From CAXTSE01 sp035554115 (GTDB taxonomy: Bacteria; Actinomycetota; Actinomycetes; Actinomycetales; Microbacteriaceae): a stretch of 64,000 bases of DNA. Below, piece after piece: positions 25,121 to 32,919 of the stretch. The notes beneath the pieces were generated by a model. That model did no database searches. It was not told the origin of the DNA and saw only the letters and a list, made by a program, of their open reading frames with translations. Numbering within the stretch: position 1 is the first letter of the stretch; every line of letters begins with the position of its first letter. A program made the position numbers and the translations under genes. The DNA is taken from NCBI GenBank assembly GCA_035554115.1, contig DATMIW010000012.1, positions 38,933 through 102,932 of the forward strand, read 5' to 3'.

Positions 25121-25242
25121 TCGATGACTCCTTCTGCCGTTTACGTGTGCCGCTGGCACGATATGACCCCACGGGGTCGCAAAAACTACGAAATTCAGCG
25201 TCTTTGCCGCTTTTCGCCGACGCCCCCGGCTGCGCGGTGTTG

Positions 25243-25290
25243 CCACTATATATCGGGCCACCGACCTTCGGTCAACGCAATATGTAGTGG
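25243..25290 (-). promoter_or_regulatory. Pair of NrdR-box-like sites upstream of nrdA
   Basis: Two sites resemble the NrdR consensus acaCwATATATwGtgt: 25243-25258 (CCACTATATATCGGGC, 12 of 16) and 25275-25290 (ACGCAATATGTAGTGG, 13 of 16). Their starts are 32 bp apart, close to three helical turns, a spacing typical of paired NrdR boxes. The first overlaps the -10 element and the second touches the -35, as expected for an ATP/dATP-sensing repressor of ribonucleotide reductase. Confidence 0.75.
25247..25275 (-). promoter_or_regulatory. nrdA promoter
   Basis: On the minus strand TTGACC (complement of 25270-25275) is followed after 17 nt by TATATA (complement of 25247-25252). This is a near-canonical housekeeping promoter, with a leader of about 115-120 nt before the GTG start. 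Confidence 0.75.
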
Positions 25291-25307
25291 GGCGTGTCGT
25301 CCACAGA

Positions 25308-25336
25308 TGTGGATAAGTACGCCAGAGTTATCCACA
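25308..25336. promoter_or_regulatory. Inverted pair of perfect DnaA boxes
   Basis: TGTGGATAA (25308-25316) and TTATCCACA (25328-25336) are perfect DnaA boxes in inverted orientation, 11 bp apart. They lie 33-61 bp upstream of the nrdA -35 element and about 115-140 bp upstream of the fbiC-like start. With 25121-25449 being the only gap over 300 bp in the window, the region holds the nrdA promoter, the NrdR-like boxes, this pair, and a fbiC promoter candidate at 25394-25421 (AAGACA, 16 nt, TAAACT). Confidence 0.75.
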
Positions 25337-25449
25337 CATTCCACAGGCTAGGAGGAGCCTCTGACATGGTGGACCCGGCCCGGATTTCCGGCCAAGACAA
25401 ATGTCCCACTTCGCGTAAACTGGCAATAATTCCCGCTCAGGAGGCGGCC

Positions 25450-27705
25450 ATGCCCACGCTACCCGCCACTTTCACGGTCGGACGCAGTGTCGAGCACGCC
25501 CTCGCCCGAGCCGCCAACGGCGAGATCACGGTTGACGACGCGGAGTTGCTGCTCAGCGCTCGCGGCCCGGACCTCGACCGCCTGCTCACCCTGGCAACGG
25601 CCGTACGCGACACCGGCGACCCGGATCGGGTGATCAGCTACTCGCGCAAAGTGTTCCTGCCGATCACAACCCTGTGCCAGGACCGCTGTCACTACTGCAT
25701 CTTTGTCGATACCCCCGCGAAGCTCGCGAAGAAGCACAAGCCCGCCTATATGTCGCCCGAGCAGATCCTCGCTGTTGCCCGTCATGGCGCCGCGCTGGGA
25801 TGCAAAGAAGCTCTCTTCACGCTCGGTGACCGGCCCGAAGCACGCTGGCCCGCAGCACGCGAGTGGCTGGACGCGCACGGCTACAGCTCGACCGTCCAAT
25901 ACCTGCGCGACATGGCGCAGCTCGTCCTCGACGAGACCGGACTGCTGCCGCACATGAACCCCGGCGTCCTGAGTCTCGAAGAGTTTGAGATTCTGCGCCC
26001 GGTCGCCCCGAGCATGGGCATGATGCTCGAGACAACGTCGGTACGGCTCTGGTCGGAGCCGGGGCAGGTGCACTTCGGCTCGCCGGACAAAGATCCGGCT
26101 GTGCGGCTCGAGGTGCTCGAGAACGCCGGGCGGGCGCGCGTTCCGCTCACAACGGGCATTCTGGTCGGGATCGGCGAAACGCTCCGGGATCGCGCAGAAG
26201 CCCTGTTTGCCATCCGCGCCTCCCACGAGCGGTGGGGGCATGTGCAAGAGACAATTGTCCAGAACTTCCGCGCGAAAGACGCGACAGCCATGCAGGGTGC
26301 CGAGGATCTGGGTACCGCCGAGTACGCCGCAACGATCGCCGTCGCACGACTGATCATGGGACCGGACGCCGTCATCCAGGCGCCGCCGAATCTGGCGGAT
26401 GCCGCCGAACTCGACATCCTCGTGCGCGCTGGTGTGAACGACTGGGGTGGGGTCAGCCCCTTGACCGCTGATCACGTCAATCCGGAGCGACCGTGGCCGC
26501 AGATCGACGAGCTCGCCCGCCTCACCGCGGCAGCCGGATACACTCTCCGTGAACGACTGACCGTCCACGACCGCTACATCCCCGAGTGGATCGATGAAAC
26601 CCTGCTGCCGGCGGTCGACGCTCTCCGGAGTTCGCCGACGCTCGAGGTGGCGATGCCTCGAGGTCGGACGGCATCGTCGGAGCACGCAACGTCGGCGCCG
26701 GCAACGACATCCCTGCGAACGCGGTCAGACCTCAGCTCGATCATCTCGCGAGCGCAGAGCGAGCCAGAGACCCTCGATGACGCCGACTACGCCGCGCTGT
26801 TTGACGCGCGCGGTGATGACCTCGACCAACTCACGCAGCTGGCCGACGATCTGCGGCGATACACGGTTGGTGAATCCGTGAGCATCGTCGTCAATCGCTC
26901 GGTCCCGCTCGATGCCGCCGAACTCAGTCGTGACGATCTGGTGACGGTCGCCGTCGAGGCCGTCGAACTCGGCGCGACTGAGCTGTGCCTGCAGGGACGC
27001 AGCGGGCTCGATCTGCTCGACATTGTCCGCACGGTCAAACGCACCGCCCCGAGTCTGCACCTGCATGCCTTCCGACCCGCAGACATTGTGGCGGGAGCCG
27101 CTCGCCGCGGCCTCGACGTGGGAGATTTCCTCCCCCTGCTCAAGGACGCCGGTCTCGGCTCGATCCCGGGCACGGGGGTGAAGCTTCTGGACGACGAGAT
27201 CCGGATGCGCGTTGCGCCCGCCGACCTGCCCGTCGAGTCATGGGTCCGCACCATAACCGCCGCGCACTCCGTCGGGCTGCGCTCAACGTCGATCATGTAC
27301 TACGGCGCAGGAGAGTCCTCGGCCGATCGCGTGGCACACCTTCGGAGGCTCCGCAGCATCCAGCGTGAGACCGGAGGTTTCACCGAGTTCGTGCCCATGC
27401 CGTTCTCCGACGTCGACCTCGACGTCCACCGCGCGGTTTCCGCAACGAGTCGAGTGATGCTGCACGGGTCGATTCCGCATCTGCAGGCGCCGTGGCCGCG
27501 GGTGGGTGTGGAAACAGCGTCCGTGCTCCTGCAGTCGGGCGCCGACGATCTCGGCGGCACCCTCCTCAACAGTCGTGTGCGACCGGATGCCGCAGCTGGC
27601 TCGGACGTGCAGCTCACCCTCGACGACGCAGCGGCCCTCACGCGTCGCCTCAGTCGCACCCTGCGGCAACGCACAACCATCTACACAGAACCGGCTGCGA
27701 GGTGA
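25450..27705 (+). CDS. fbiC: FbiC-like FO synthase: intact CofG domain fused to a CofH-like domain without Fe-S cysteines
   Basis: A 751-residue protein; known FbiC proteins are about 850. The start at 25450 has AGGAGG 5 nt upstream. Residues about 1-400 are a full CofG radical-SAM domain with Cys76, Cys80 and Cys83 (CQDRCHYC), GDRPEARWP, NPGVLS, SPDKDP and DDWGG-like NDWGGVSPLT. The C-terminal half aligns with CofH (GATELCLQGR, LHLHAF, GSIPGTG, QRETGGFTEF at 638-647, ADDLGGTL), but the segment expected to hold its C-x3-C-x2-C motif is deleted: VVNRS (480-484) runs directly into PLDAAELS. The 'GGIHP' loop and the histidine of the YGH motif are also changed. CofG makes FO from the CofH product, so this protein alone should not make FO. 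It begins an operon with two downstream genes. Confidence 0.88.
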   Translation: MPTLPATFTVGRSVEHALARAANGEITVDDAELLLSARGPDLDRLLTLATAVRDTGDPDRVISYSRKVFLPITTLCQDRCHYCIFVDTPAKLAKKHKPAYMSPEQILAVARHGAALGCKEALFTLGDRPEARWPAAREWLDAHGYSSTVQYLRDMAQLVLDETGLLPHMNPGVLSLEEFEILRPVAPSMGMMLETTSVRLWSEPGQVHFGSPDKDPAVRLEVLENAGRARVPLTTGILVGIGETLRDRAEALFAIRASHERWGHVQETIVQNFRAKDATAMQGAEDLGTAEYAATIAVARLIMGPDAVIQAPPNLADAAELDILVRAGVNDWGGVSPLTADHVNPERPWPQIDELARLTAAAGYTLRERLTVHDRYIPEWIDETLLPAVDALRSSPTLEVAMPRGRTASSEHATSAPATTSLRTRSDLSSIISRAQSEPETLDDADYAALFDARGDDLDQLTQLADDLRRYTVGESVSIVVNRSVPLDAAELSRDDLVTVAVEAVELGATELCLQGRSGLDLLDIVRTVKRTAPSLHLHAFRPADIVAGAARRGLDVGDFLPLLKDAGLGSIPGTGVKLLDDEIRMRVAPADLPVESWVRTITAAHSVGLRSTSIMYYGAGESSADRVAHLRRLRSIQRETGGFTEFVPMPFSDVDLDVHRAVSATSRVMLHGSIPHLQAPWPRVGVETASVLLQSGADDLGGTLLNSRVRPDAAAGSDVQLTLDDAAALTRRLSRTLRQRTTIYTEPAAR

Positions 27706-27712
27706 TGCGCGG

Positions 27713-28306
27713 ATGAGCGACTTCGTACTCGTCCCCGGATTCGGTGGAGACGCAGACATTGACTTCATCGCCGCCATGCTGGCGCGCGAACACCAGGTTT
27801 CTGTCGCTTCGGCGACAGCGCCGCCTCCACCCACCGGCCCGGAAACCATCCTGGTCGGATACAGCATCGGCGCCGTGGCCGCCGCCGCACATGCGGCGGC
27901 GCATCCGATCGGCGCACTCGTCCTGATCTGCGGGTGGACGCGGCCGTCCGAGCGATTGCTCGATTGGGCGCGGCATGCCAGCGACGAGGCGTTCGCGCGG
28001 CACACCATGGTCGGACCGGACTCGGATCGGACTCCGACCGTGCATCCTCAGCTGCTCTCGCTCGTCGAGAGCCTCCCGATCCCGCGCCTCGGCAACATCC
28101 GCTGCCCGACCCTGGTGATCGGTGCGACATACGACCTCGTCGCCACGGCTCAGCAATCGCGCCTGTTGCACGGCGGGATCGCCGACTCCTATTACGTCGA
28201 ACTGCCGACCGGCCACGCGGCATTGGCGGAACGGCCGGCCGAGGTGCTGAGCCTGGTGTCGGCCTTCGCCGCACAGCCGTTGATCGCTCCGGCGGTGACC
28301 CCATGA
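27713..28306 (+). CDS. Small alpha/beta hydrolase
   Basis: A 197-residue compact hydrolase. The start at 27713 (MSDFVLVPGFGGDADIDFIA) has GAGGTG about 9 nt upstream, and the frame upstream of it lies within the fbiC-like gene. The nucleophile is in LVGYSIGAVA (GxSxG), the acid is probably Asp in GATYDLVA, and the base is His in LPTGHAALAE. The fold lacks a large lid. It begins 7 bp after the fbiC-like stop and overlaps the next monooxygenase start by 4 bp, so the three genes form an operon. Hydrolysis of the ester or lactone made by the downstream Baeyer-Villiger-type enzyme is a natural but unproven role. Confidence 0.85.
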   Translation: MSDFVLVPGFGGDADIDFIAAMLAREHQVSVASATAPPPPTGPETILVGYSIGAVAAAAHAAAHPIGALVLICGWTRPSERLLDWARHASDEAFARHTMVGPDSDRTPTVHPQLLSLVESLPIPRLGNIRCPTLVIGATYDLVATAQQSRLLHGGIADSYYVELPTGHAALAERPAEVLSLVSAFAAQPLIAPAVTP

Positions 28307-29775
28307 GCGATCACACCGACGTCGCCATCGTCGGCGCGGGCTTCGCGGGAATCGGGCTCGCCATCCGGCTTCAGCGCTCCGGGTTGACCGACTTCACCGT
28401 TTTCGAACGCGCGGACGCGGTCGGCGGCACATGGCGCGACAACAGCTATCCAGGCGTCGCCTGCGACATTCCGGCGCACCTGTACTCGCTGTCGTTCCAC
28501 AGCAACCCGGAGTGGAGCCACGTCTTCGCACAGGGTCATGAGATCCGCGACTACCTCGAAGGTGCGGCCGACGAAGTCCGTTCGCGCATCCGACTCAACA
28601 CTCCGGTGCACGACATGGAGTGGGACGACGCGCGCCAGCTGTGGGTGCTCACGACCCCGACCGGTATCCGCACCGCGCGGGTCATGGTGCTGGCGTGCGG
28701 CCGACTCGCCGACCCCTTCATTCCCCGTATCGATGGCCTCGCCGGCTTCCCCGGAGAGATGTTCCATTCGGCTCGCTGGAATCACGAGGTGGATTTCGCA
28801 GGCAAACGCGTTGCCGTCGTCGGTTCTGGCGCCTCGGCCGTGCAGCTGATGCCGCATATTGCCGAGGTCGCGAAGCACGTCACCGTGTTCCAACGCAGTG
28901 CCCCCTACGTCGTGCCCCGCGCCGACCGCGAATATTCGGATGCCGAGCGCGGTCTCTTCGCAAAGGATCCCGACGAGATCCCCCGCCTGCGCTCCGCACT
29001 GTTCTGGGCCGCCGAGGAGGGGTTCGCCGAACGCGCGGGCGATCCCCGGCGCACCGAGGCCGCACGGGCTCGAGCCCTCGCGCACCTCGAGGCGAACATT
29101 GCGGATCCACGGCTGCGCGAGCTGCTCACCCCCGACTACGAGATTGGATGCAAGCGCATTCTGATCTCCAACGACTACTACCCAGCCTTCGAGCGCCACG
29201 GGGTCACGCTCGTCCCATCCCCCATCAAGTCGGTCGACGGGAGCTCAGTGGTGGGGGCTGACGGAACCGCACACGAGGTCGACGTGATCGTCTTCGCCAC
29301 GGGATTCCTGTCGGCGGAGCAGCCGTACGCGACCCGCGTACGCGGCCGGGACGAGACGCTCGCCGAACACTGGAAGCGCGGTATGCGCGCCTACGCCACC
29401 ACGATGGTCGCCGGGTTCCCGCAGATGTTCGTTCTCGACGGGCCCAACTCCGGACTCGGCCACAACTCTGCTGTGCACATGATCGAATCCCAGATCGATT
29501 TCGTTCTGCGCGCCCTCGCATCCGGAGGTGCGCTCAATGTGTCGCCGGCCGCCGAACAGGAATGGACCGAACGACTGGATTCCCGAGCCGATGGCACGGT
29601 CTGGACAGCGGGAGGGTGCGAAAGCTGGTACGTCGACCCACGAAACGGGCGGCTCGCATTGCTCTGGCCCGGGTTCGCTCACGAGTTTCGGAAAGCCCTC
29701 CGAGACGCGGCACTGCCCGTGGCTCCGCCCACCGAACCGGCCACCTTCGCTCCGGACGGTTCGCGCTCGAGTTGA
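28303..29775 (+). CDS. FAD-dependent monooxygenase, Baeyer-Villiger type
   Basis: A 490-residue flavoprotein. The N-terminal FAD motif is VAIVGAGFAGIGLAIRL (GxGxxG at 11-16), followed by GGTWRDNSYPGVACD. The Baeyer-Villiger fingerprint FxGxxxHxxxW is present at residues 149-159 (FPGEMFHSARW). The NADPH motif is VAVVGSGASAVQL, and ATGFLS closes the fold. It is slightly shorter than classical type I enzymes (about 540), as in many actinobacterial homologues. It likely converts a ketone to an ester or lactone using NADPH and oxygen in the cytoplasm. The start overlaps the small hydrolase stop (ATGA). Substrate unknown; no link to F420 is visible beyond the shared operon. Confidence 0.92.
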   Translation: MSDHTDVAIVGAGFAGIGLAIRLQRSGLTDFTVFERADAVGGTWRDNSYPGVACDIPAHLYSLSFHSNPEWSHVFAQGHEIRDYLEGAADEVRSRIRLNTPVHDMEWDDARQLWVLTTPTGIRTARVMVLACGRLADPFIPRIDGLAGFPGEMFHSARWNHEVDFAGKRVAVVGSGASAVQLMPHIAEVAKHVTVFQRSAPYVVPRADREYSDAERGLFAKDPDEIPRLRSALFWAAEEGFAERAGDPRRTEAARARALAHLEANIADPRLRELLTPDYEIGCKRILISNDYYPAFERHGVTLVPSPIKSVDGSSVVGADGTAHEVDVIVFATGFLSAEQPYATRVRGRDETLAEHWKRGMRAYATTMVAGFPQMFVLDGPNSGLGHNSAVHMIESQIDFVLRALASGGALNVSPAAEQEWTERLDSRADGTVWTAGGCESWYVDPRNGRLALLWPGFAHEFRKALRDAALPVAPPTEPATFAPDGSRSS

Positions 29776-29785
29776 GCTGCCGCCA

Positions 29786-30586
29786 CTAGCTCGCGCTGTC
29801 GATCGCCGTGGCGATCACACGCGCCATTCGGGGCCGGATCACATGGTCCCCCGCATCCACCCGGTGCGCCGTGACGCCGCGCAGTTTGCTCACGATACGG
29901 ATCCCGGACGGCGCAAGGAACACGTCGAGCGAGCCCCATACGAGGTCGATCGGAACCCGCACAGCCGTGAGGTCGCTCACCGTTGTCTGTGTTTCCACGG
30001 ACTTCTCGAGTGACAACACGAATGCGCGCCAATTGCGCTCCGAGACATCGAGCAGATTCTTGATGGGGGCGAAACGCGCAAGCGTCGCCGCGGCACGGAT
30101 CGTGAACTCTTTGTTGGCTCGCAGATATTCGTATGCGCGAAAATACAAGCCTTGCGTCGCACGTTCTCGCGCCGCACTGAGCTCGGACTGAGCGACATAG
30201 ATGGGCGGGCTGACGAGTACGAGCCGCGACAAAGCGCGCGGGCGGGTAGCCGCATAACGCGCCGCGATCAGTGCTCCCATCGAGTGCCCGACGAGCACGA
30301 AACGTCCGCGAATGTGTAAGCGTCGGATCGCCTGCGCAAGAGCCGTGACGTGCTCTTCGATCGTGTATTGCGCGTCAGGCGGCGCGGGTGACTCGCCGAA
30401 ACCGAGAAGGTCGATCGCCACGACGCGGTGCCGGCCAGCGATCAGTGGCACAAGACGCTCGAACGTCACCGATGACGACGCAATTCCATGAATGAGGACG
30501 ACCGCCGGACCCGTTCCGGCGTCATGCGCCACATGCAGCCGCGGGCCCAGACCGAAGAGATTCGAGAGCCATCCTCCGTTCCGCAT
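29786..30586 (-). CDS. Alpha/beta hydrolase (epoxide-hydrolase / esterase-like)
   Basis: A 266-residue hydrolase. The oxyanion motif is VVLIHGIASSS, the strand/turn DLLGFGES is typical of the alpha/beta-hydrolase_1 family, the nucleophile lies in LVGHSMGALIA, and the terminal histidine is in VDAGDHVIRPR. There is no signal peptide, so it is cytoplasmic. It is convergent with the Baeyer-Villiger-type gene (10-bp gap) and divergent from the DUF4349 lipoprotein. Substrate unknown; it could be an esterase or haloalkane/epoxide-type enzyme, and the sequence does not decide. Confidence 0.88.
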   Translation of the reverse strand: MRNGGWLSNLFGLGPRLHVAHDAGTGPAVVLIHGIASSSVTFERLVPLIAGRHRVVAIDLLGFGESPAPPDAQYTIEEHVTALAQAIRRLHIRGRFVLVGHSMGALIAARYAATRPRALSRLVLVSPPIYVAQSELSAARERATQGLYFRAYEYLRANKEFTIRAAATLARFAPIKNLLDVSERNWRAFVLSLEKSVETQTTVSDLTAVRVPIDLVWGSLDVFLAPSGIRIVSKLRGVTAHRVDAGDHVIRPRMARVIATAIDSAS

Positions 30587-30678
30587 GCCCCCAGGGTAGC
30601 CACGCGGATGCGGAAGACGCCGGGAAGTGACTCCCGAATCGTGATGAACACCGGGTACCTATCCCCCGGCAGATTCTC

Positions 30679-30684
30679 TAGCCT
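30679..30684 (+). promoter_or_regulatory. -10 element of the DUF4349 lipoprotein gene (leaderless)
   Basis: TAGCCT ends 7 nt before the ATG at 30692 and there is no ribosome binding site, so transcription probably begins at the start codon. Confidence 0.5.
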
Positions 30685-30691
30685 CGGGGAC

Positions 30692-31564
30692 ATGAAACGA
30701 CCTCTCGGTGTCACCTCGGCCGTGCTCGCCACAGTTCTGCTTCTCGCCGGATGCGCGGGCGGAGGCGGTTCACACAACTCGCAGGGCGGCGATGGCACCA
30801 CGGGCGGCGGGAACGTTGTGGGCCAGCCTGCTGCCGGACCCGAAGCGGATCGCAATGCCACCGTGGATCGCAAAATCGTCATCTCTGGTGACGTCACGAT
30901 CACCACGGCCGACCCCGTTGACGCGGCCGCTCAGGCAGCGCGCATTGTCGAAGCCGCGGGCGGGCGGATCGACTCCCGCAGCGAAACCGCCCCGCGCGAC
31001 GGCGACGCCGGAAGCGCCCAGCTCACCCTTCGCATCCCGGCCGACAAGCTCACCCCCACCCTCGACAAGCTGCGTACCCTCGGGCGAGCGGATTCGGTGG
31101 CTCTCTCGAGCAGTGATGTCACAGTGCAGACGCAAGACCTGGATGCCCGCATCACCGCCCTGCGCGCCTCGATCGGCCGGCTGAACGGCCTCGTTGCCCG
31201 CGCGGCAACCGTCGACGACCTCATCAAACTCGAGACGGAAATCAGCACGCGCCAGGCCGAGCTCGAAGGCCTTGAAGCTCAGCAGCGATACCTCGCCGAT
31301 CAGGTCGACATGTCGACGGTGAATCTGACCCTGCGATCGCCCGAAGCAGCGCCGAGCGTTGTACCGGGTGACTTCTGGTCGGGGCTCGGCGCCGGCTGGG
31401 CGGCCTTCGGAGCCTTCTGGGCAGGCGTGCTCGTGATCTTCGGGGTTCTTTTGCCCTGGTTGGTGACGGCCGCGCTCGTGACCTTCGTCGTGCTGTTCCT
31501 GGTGGGCCGCCGACGAGCCCGCCGCCCCGCGGTGAGCAGCCCTGACGAGTCCGCCCAGGGATAA
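30692..31564 (+). CDS. DUF4349 lipoprotein
   Basis: A 290-residue surface protein. The start MKRPLGVTSAVLATVLLLAG at 30692 gives a lipoprotein signal ending in LLAGC, then a Gly/Asn/Ser-rich linker. The DUF4349 domain follows (DRKIVISGDVTITTADPVD, AARIVEAAGGRIDSRSE), with a helical coiled-coil-prone stretch (LDARITALRASIGRLNGLV, TEISTRQAELEGLEAQQRYL). Near the C-terminus is a hydrophobic segment of about 40 residues (GVLVIFGVLLPWLVTAALVT) and a basic tail, so the protein is anchored at both ends. Function of the domain is unknown. It appears monocistronic. Confidence 0.9.
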   Translation: MKRPLGVTSAVLATVLLLAGCAGGGGSHNSQGGDGTTGGGNVVGQPAAGPEADRNATVDRKIVISGDVTITTADPVDAAAQAARIVEAAGGRIDSRSETAPRDGDAGSAQLTLRIPADKLTPTLDKLRTLGRADSVALSSSDVTVQTQDLDARITALRASIGRLNGLVARAATVDDLIKLETEISTRQAELEGLEAQQRYLADQVDMSTVNLTLRSPEAAPSVVPGDFWSGLGAGWAAFGAFWAGVLVIFGVLLPWLVTAALVTFVVLFLVGRRRARRPAVSSPDESAQG

Positions 31565-31630
31565 TTCGGCGCAGGGGTAATACGACTTCGCATTCCGGCA
31601 CGAATTTCTGCCGAGATGCACAATTGGAGC

Positions 31631-32914
31631 ATGACCACAGAAGCCCCACGTGACGGGGCCACCCCGCCACGGGGTTTCGCCACCGAGCAGATCCACGCCG
31701 GCGACATCCGCGACTCTGCTCACGGCGCACGCGTCGCGCCCATTCATATGAGCGCGGGCTTCGCTTTTGACAGCGTCGAGCAGGCACGTGAGCGCTTCGC
31801 GGGCGAGGTTGACGACGGCTACGTCTACACCCGCTACGGCAACCCCACTATCGCCGCGGTCGAGCGCAAGCTCGCCGCTCTCGAGGGGGGCGTGGATGCG
31901 ATAGCTGTCGCCAGCGGGCAAGCCGCCGTCACCGTCGCGCTGCTCGGCCTGCTGCAGGCGGGCGACCACCTGCTCTCGGCACGCAGCATCTACGAGGGAT
32001 CGCGGGGCCTGTTCCGTGACAACTTCACCCGTCTCGGCATCGAGGTCTCCTTCGTCGACGACGACGCGGATCTGGACGCGTGGCGCGCCGCAATCCGCCC
32101 GTCCACCCGGGCACTCTTCGGAGAGTCGATCCCGAATCCGCGCAACAACCTGCTCGACATCGCAGCAATCGCCGACATTGCGCATGAGCGGGGCGTTCCC
32201 CTCGTGATCGACAGCACGCTCGCAACTCCCTACCTGTTGCGTCCGATCGAGTACGGCGCCGATGTCGTCGTGCACTCCACAAGCAAGTTCTTAGCGGGCC
32301 ATGGCGCATCGCTTGGTGGCGTCGTCATCTACGGGGCCGACGCTTTGGCCGACCCCGTCTTTGCCCGTCGCACCGTCGCCTCGCGCCTCGGCCCGACACC
32401 GTCGCCGCTCAACACTTTCTTGCTGCAGCAGGGCATCGAAACGCTGTCCCTGCGCATGGAGCGCCACAGCTCCAACGCGCAGCAGATCGCCGAGTGGCTT
32501 GAGGCTCAGCCCGAGATCGTATCGGTCGACTACGCGGGGCTGCCGTCGCATCCGCAGCACGATCTGGCGGTGCGCACGCTTCCGCGCGGAGCTGGCTCGG
32601 TGTTCTCCTTCACCTTCTCCGCGGGTTTCGAGGCGGCGCGCATCTTCATCGAGAGCGTCGAGCTGTTCACCCATATGTCGCACCTGGGCGATGTGCGGTC
32701 GCTTATTCAGCACCCCGCGTCGACCTCGCATGTGCAGTTGACCGAAGAGGAGCGAGTTGCCGCCGGCATCCTGCCCGGCACCGTGCGCGTTTCGGTCGGC
32801 ATAGAAGACGTGGCCGACCTCATCCGCGACCTCGAACTGGCGATTACGGCCGTACGTTCCGCCGCACCGGCGGTTCCCGATGCCGCCGCACCGCACGCGG
32901 CATTCGCGAGCTGA
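31631..32914 (+). CDS. metY: O-acetylhomoserine sulfhydrylase / cystathionine gamma-synthase family
   Basis: A 427-residue PLP enzyme (432 if the ATG at 31616 is used; neither start has a good ribosome binding site). Motifs are FATEQIHAGD, YTRYGNPT, VASGQAAV, SIPNPRNN, VIDSTLATPYLLRP and the PLP lysine in HSTSKFLAGHG; the C-terminus ends with SVGIEDVADLIRDLE. This branch makes homocysteine from O-acetylhomoserine and sulfide, so it assimilates reduced sulfur into methionine. It forms a two-gene unit with the DszA/NtaA-like monooxygenase, which starts 5 bp after its stop. That pairing suggests the monooxygenase releases inorganic sulfur that enters metabolism near this step. MetY versus MetB specificity cannot be settled by eye. 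Confidence 0.88.
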   Translation: MTTEAPRDGATPPRGFATEQIHAGDIRDSAHGARVAPIHMSAGFAFDSVEQARERFAGEVDDGYVYTRYGNPTIAAVERKLAALEGGVDAIAVASGQAAVTVALLGLLQAGDHLLSARSIYEGSRGLFRDNFTRLGIEVSFVDDDADLDAWRAAIRPSTRALFGESIPNPRNNLLDIAAIADIAHERGVPLVIDSTLATPYLLRPIEYGADVVVHSTSKFLAGHGASLGGVVIYGADALADPVFARRTVASRLGPTPSPLNTFLLQQGIETLSLRMERHSSNAQQIAEWLEAQPEIVSVDYAGLPSHPQHDLAVRTLPRGAGSVFSFTFSAGFEAARIFIESVELFTHMSHLGDVRSLIQHPASTSHVQLTEEERVAAGILPGTVRVSVGIEDVADLIRDLELAITAVRSAAPAVPDAAAPHAAFAS

Positions 32915-32919
32915 CCCGC

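Noticed and set aside
22814..25351. An 845-codon open frame antisense to nrdA
   Set aside because: It mirrors nrdA codon by codon in a high-GC gene; the product has no domain (Arg/Val/Glu/Asp-rich), and the sense strand encodes a complete NrdA.
25121..25449. A replication origin, because of the perfect DnaA boxes
   Set aside because: Only two boxes are present, with no AT-rich unwinding element and no dnaA, dnaN or rpmH nearby; the position fits nrdA regulation better.
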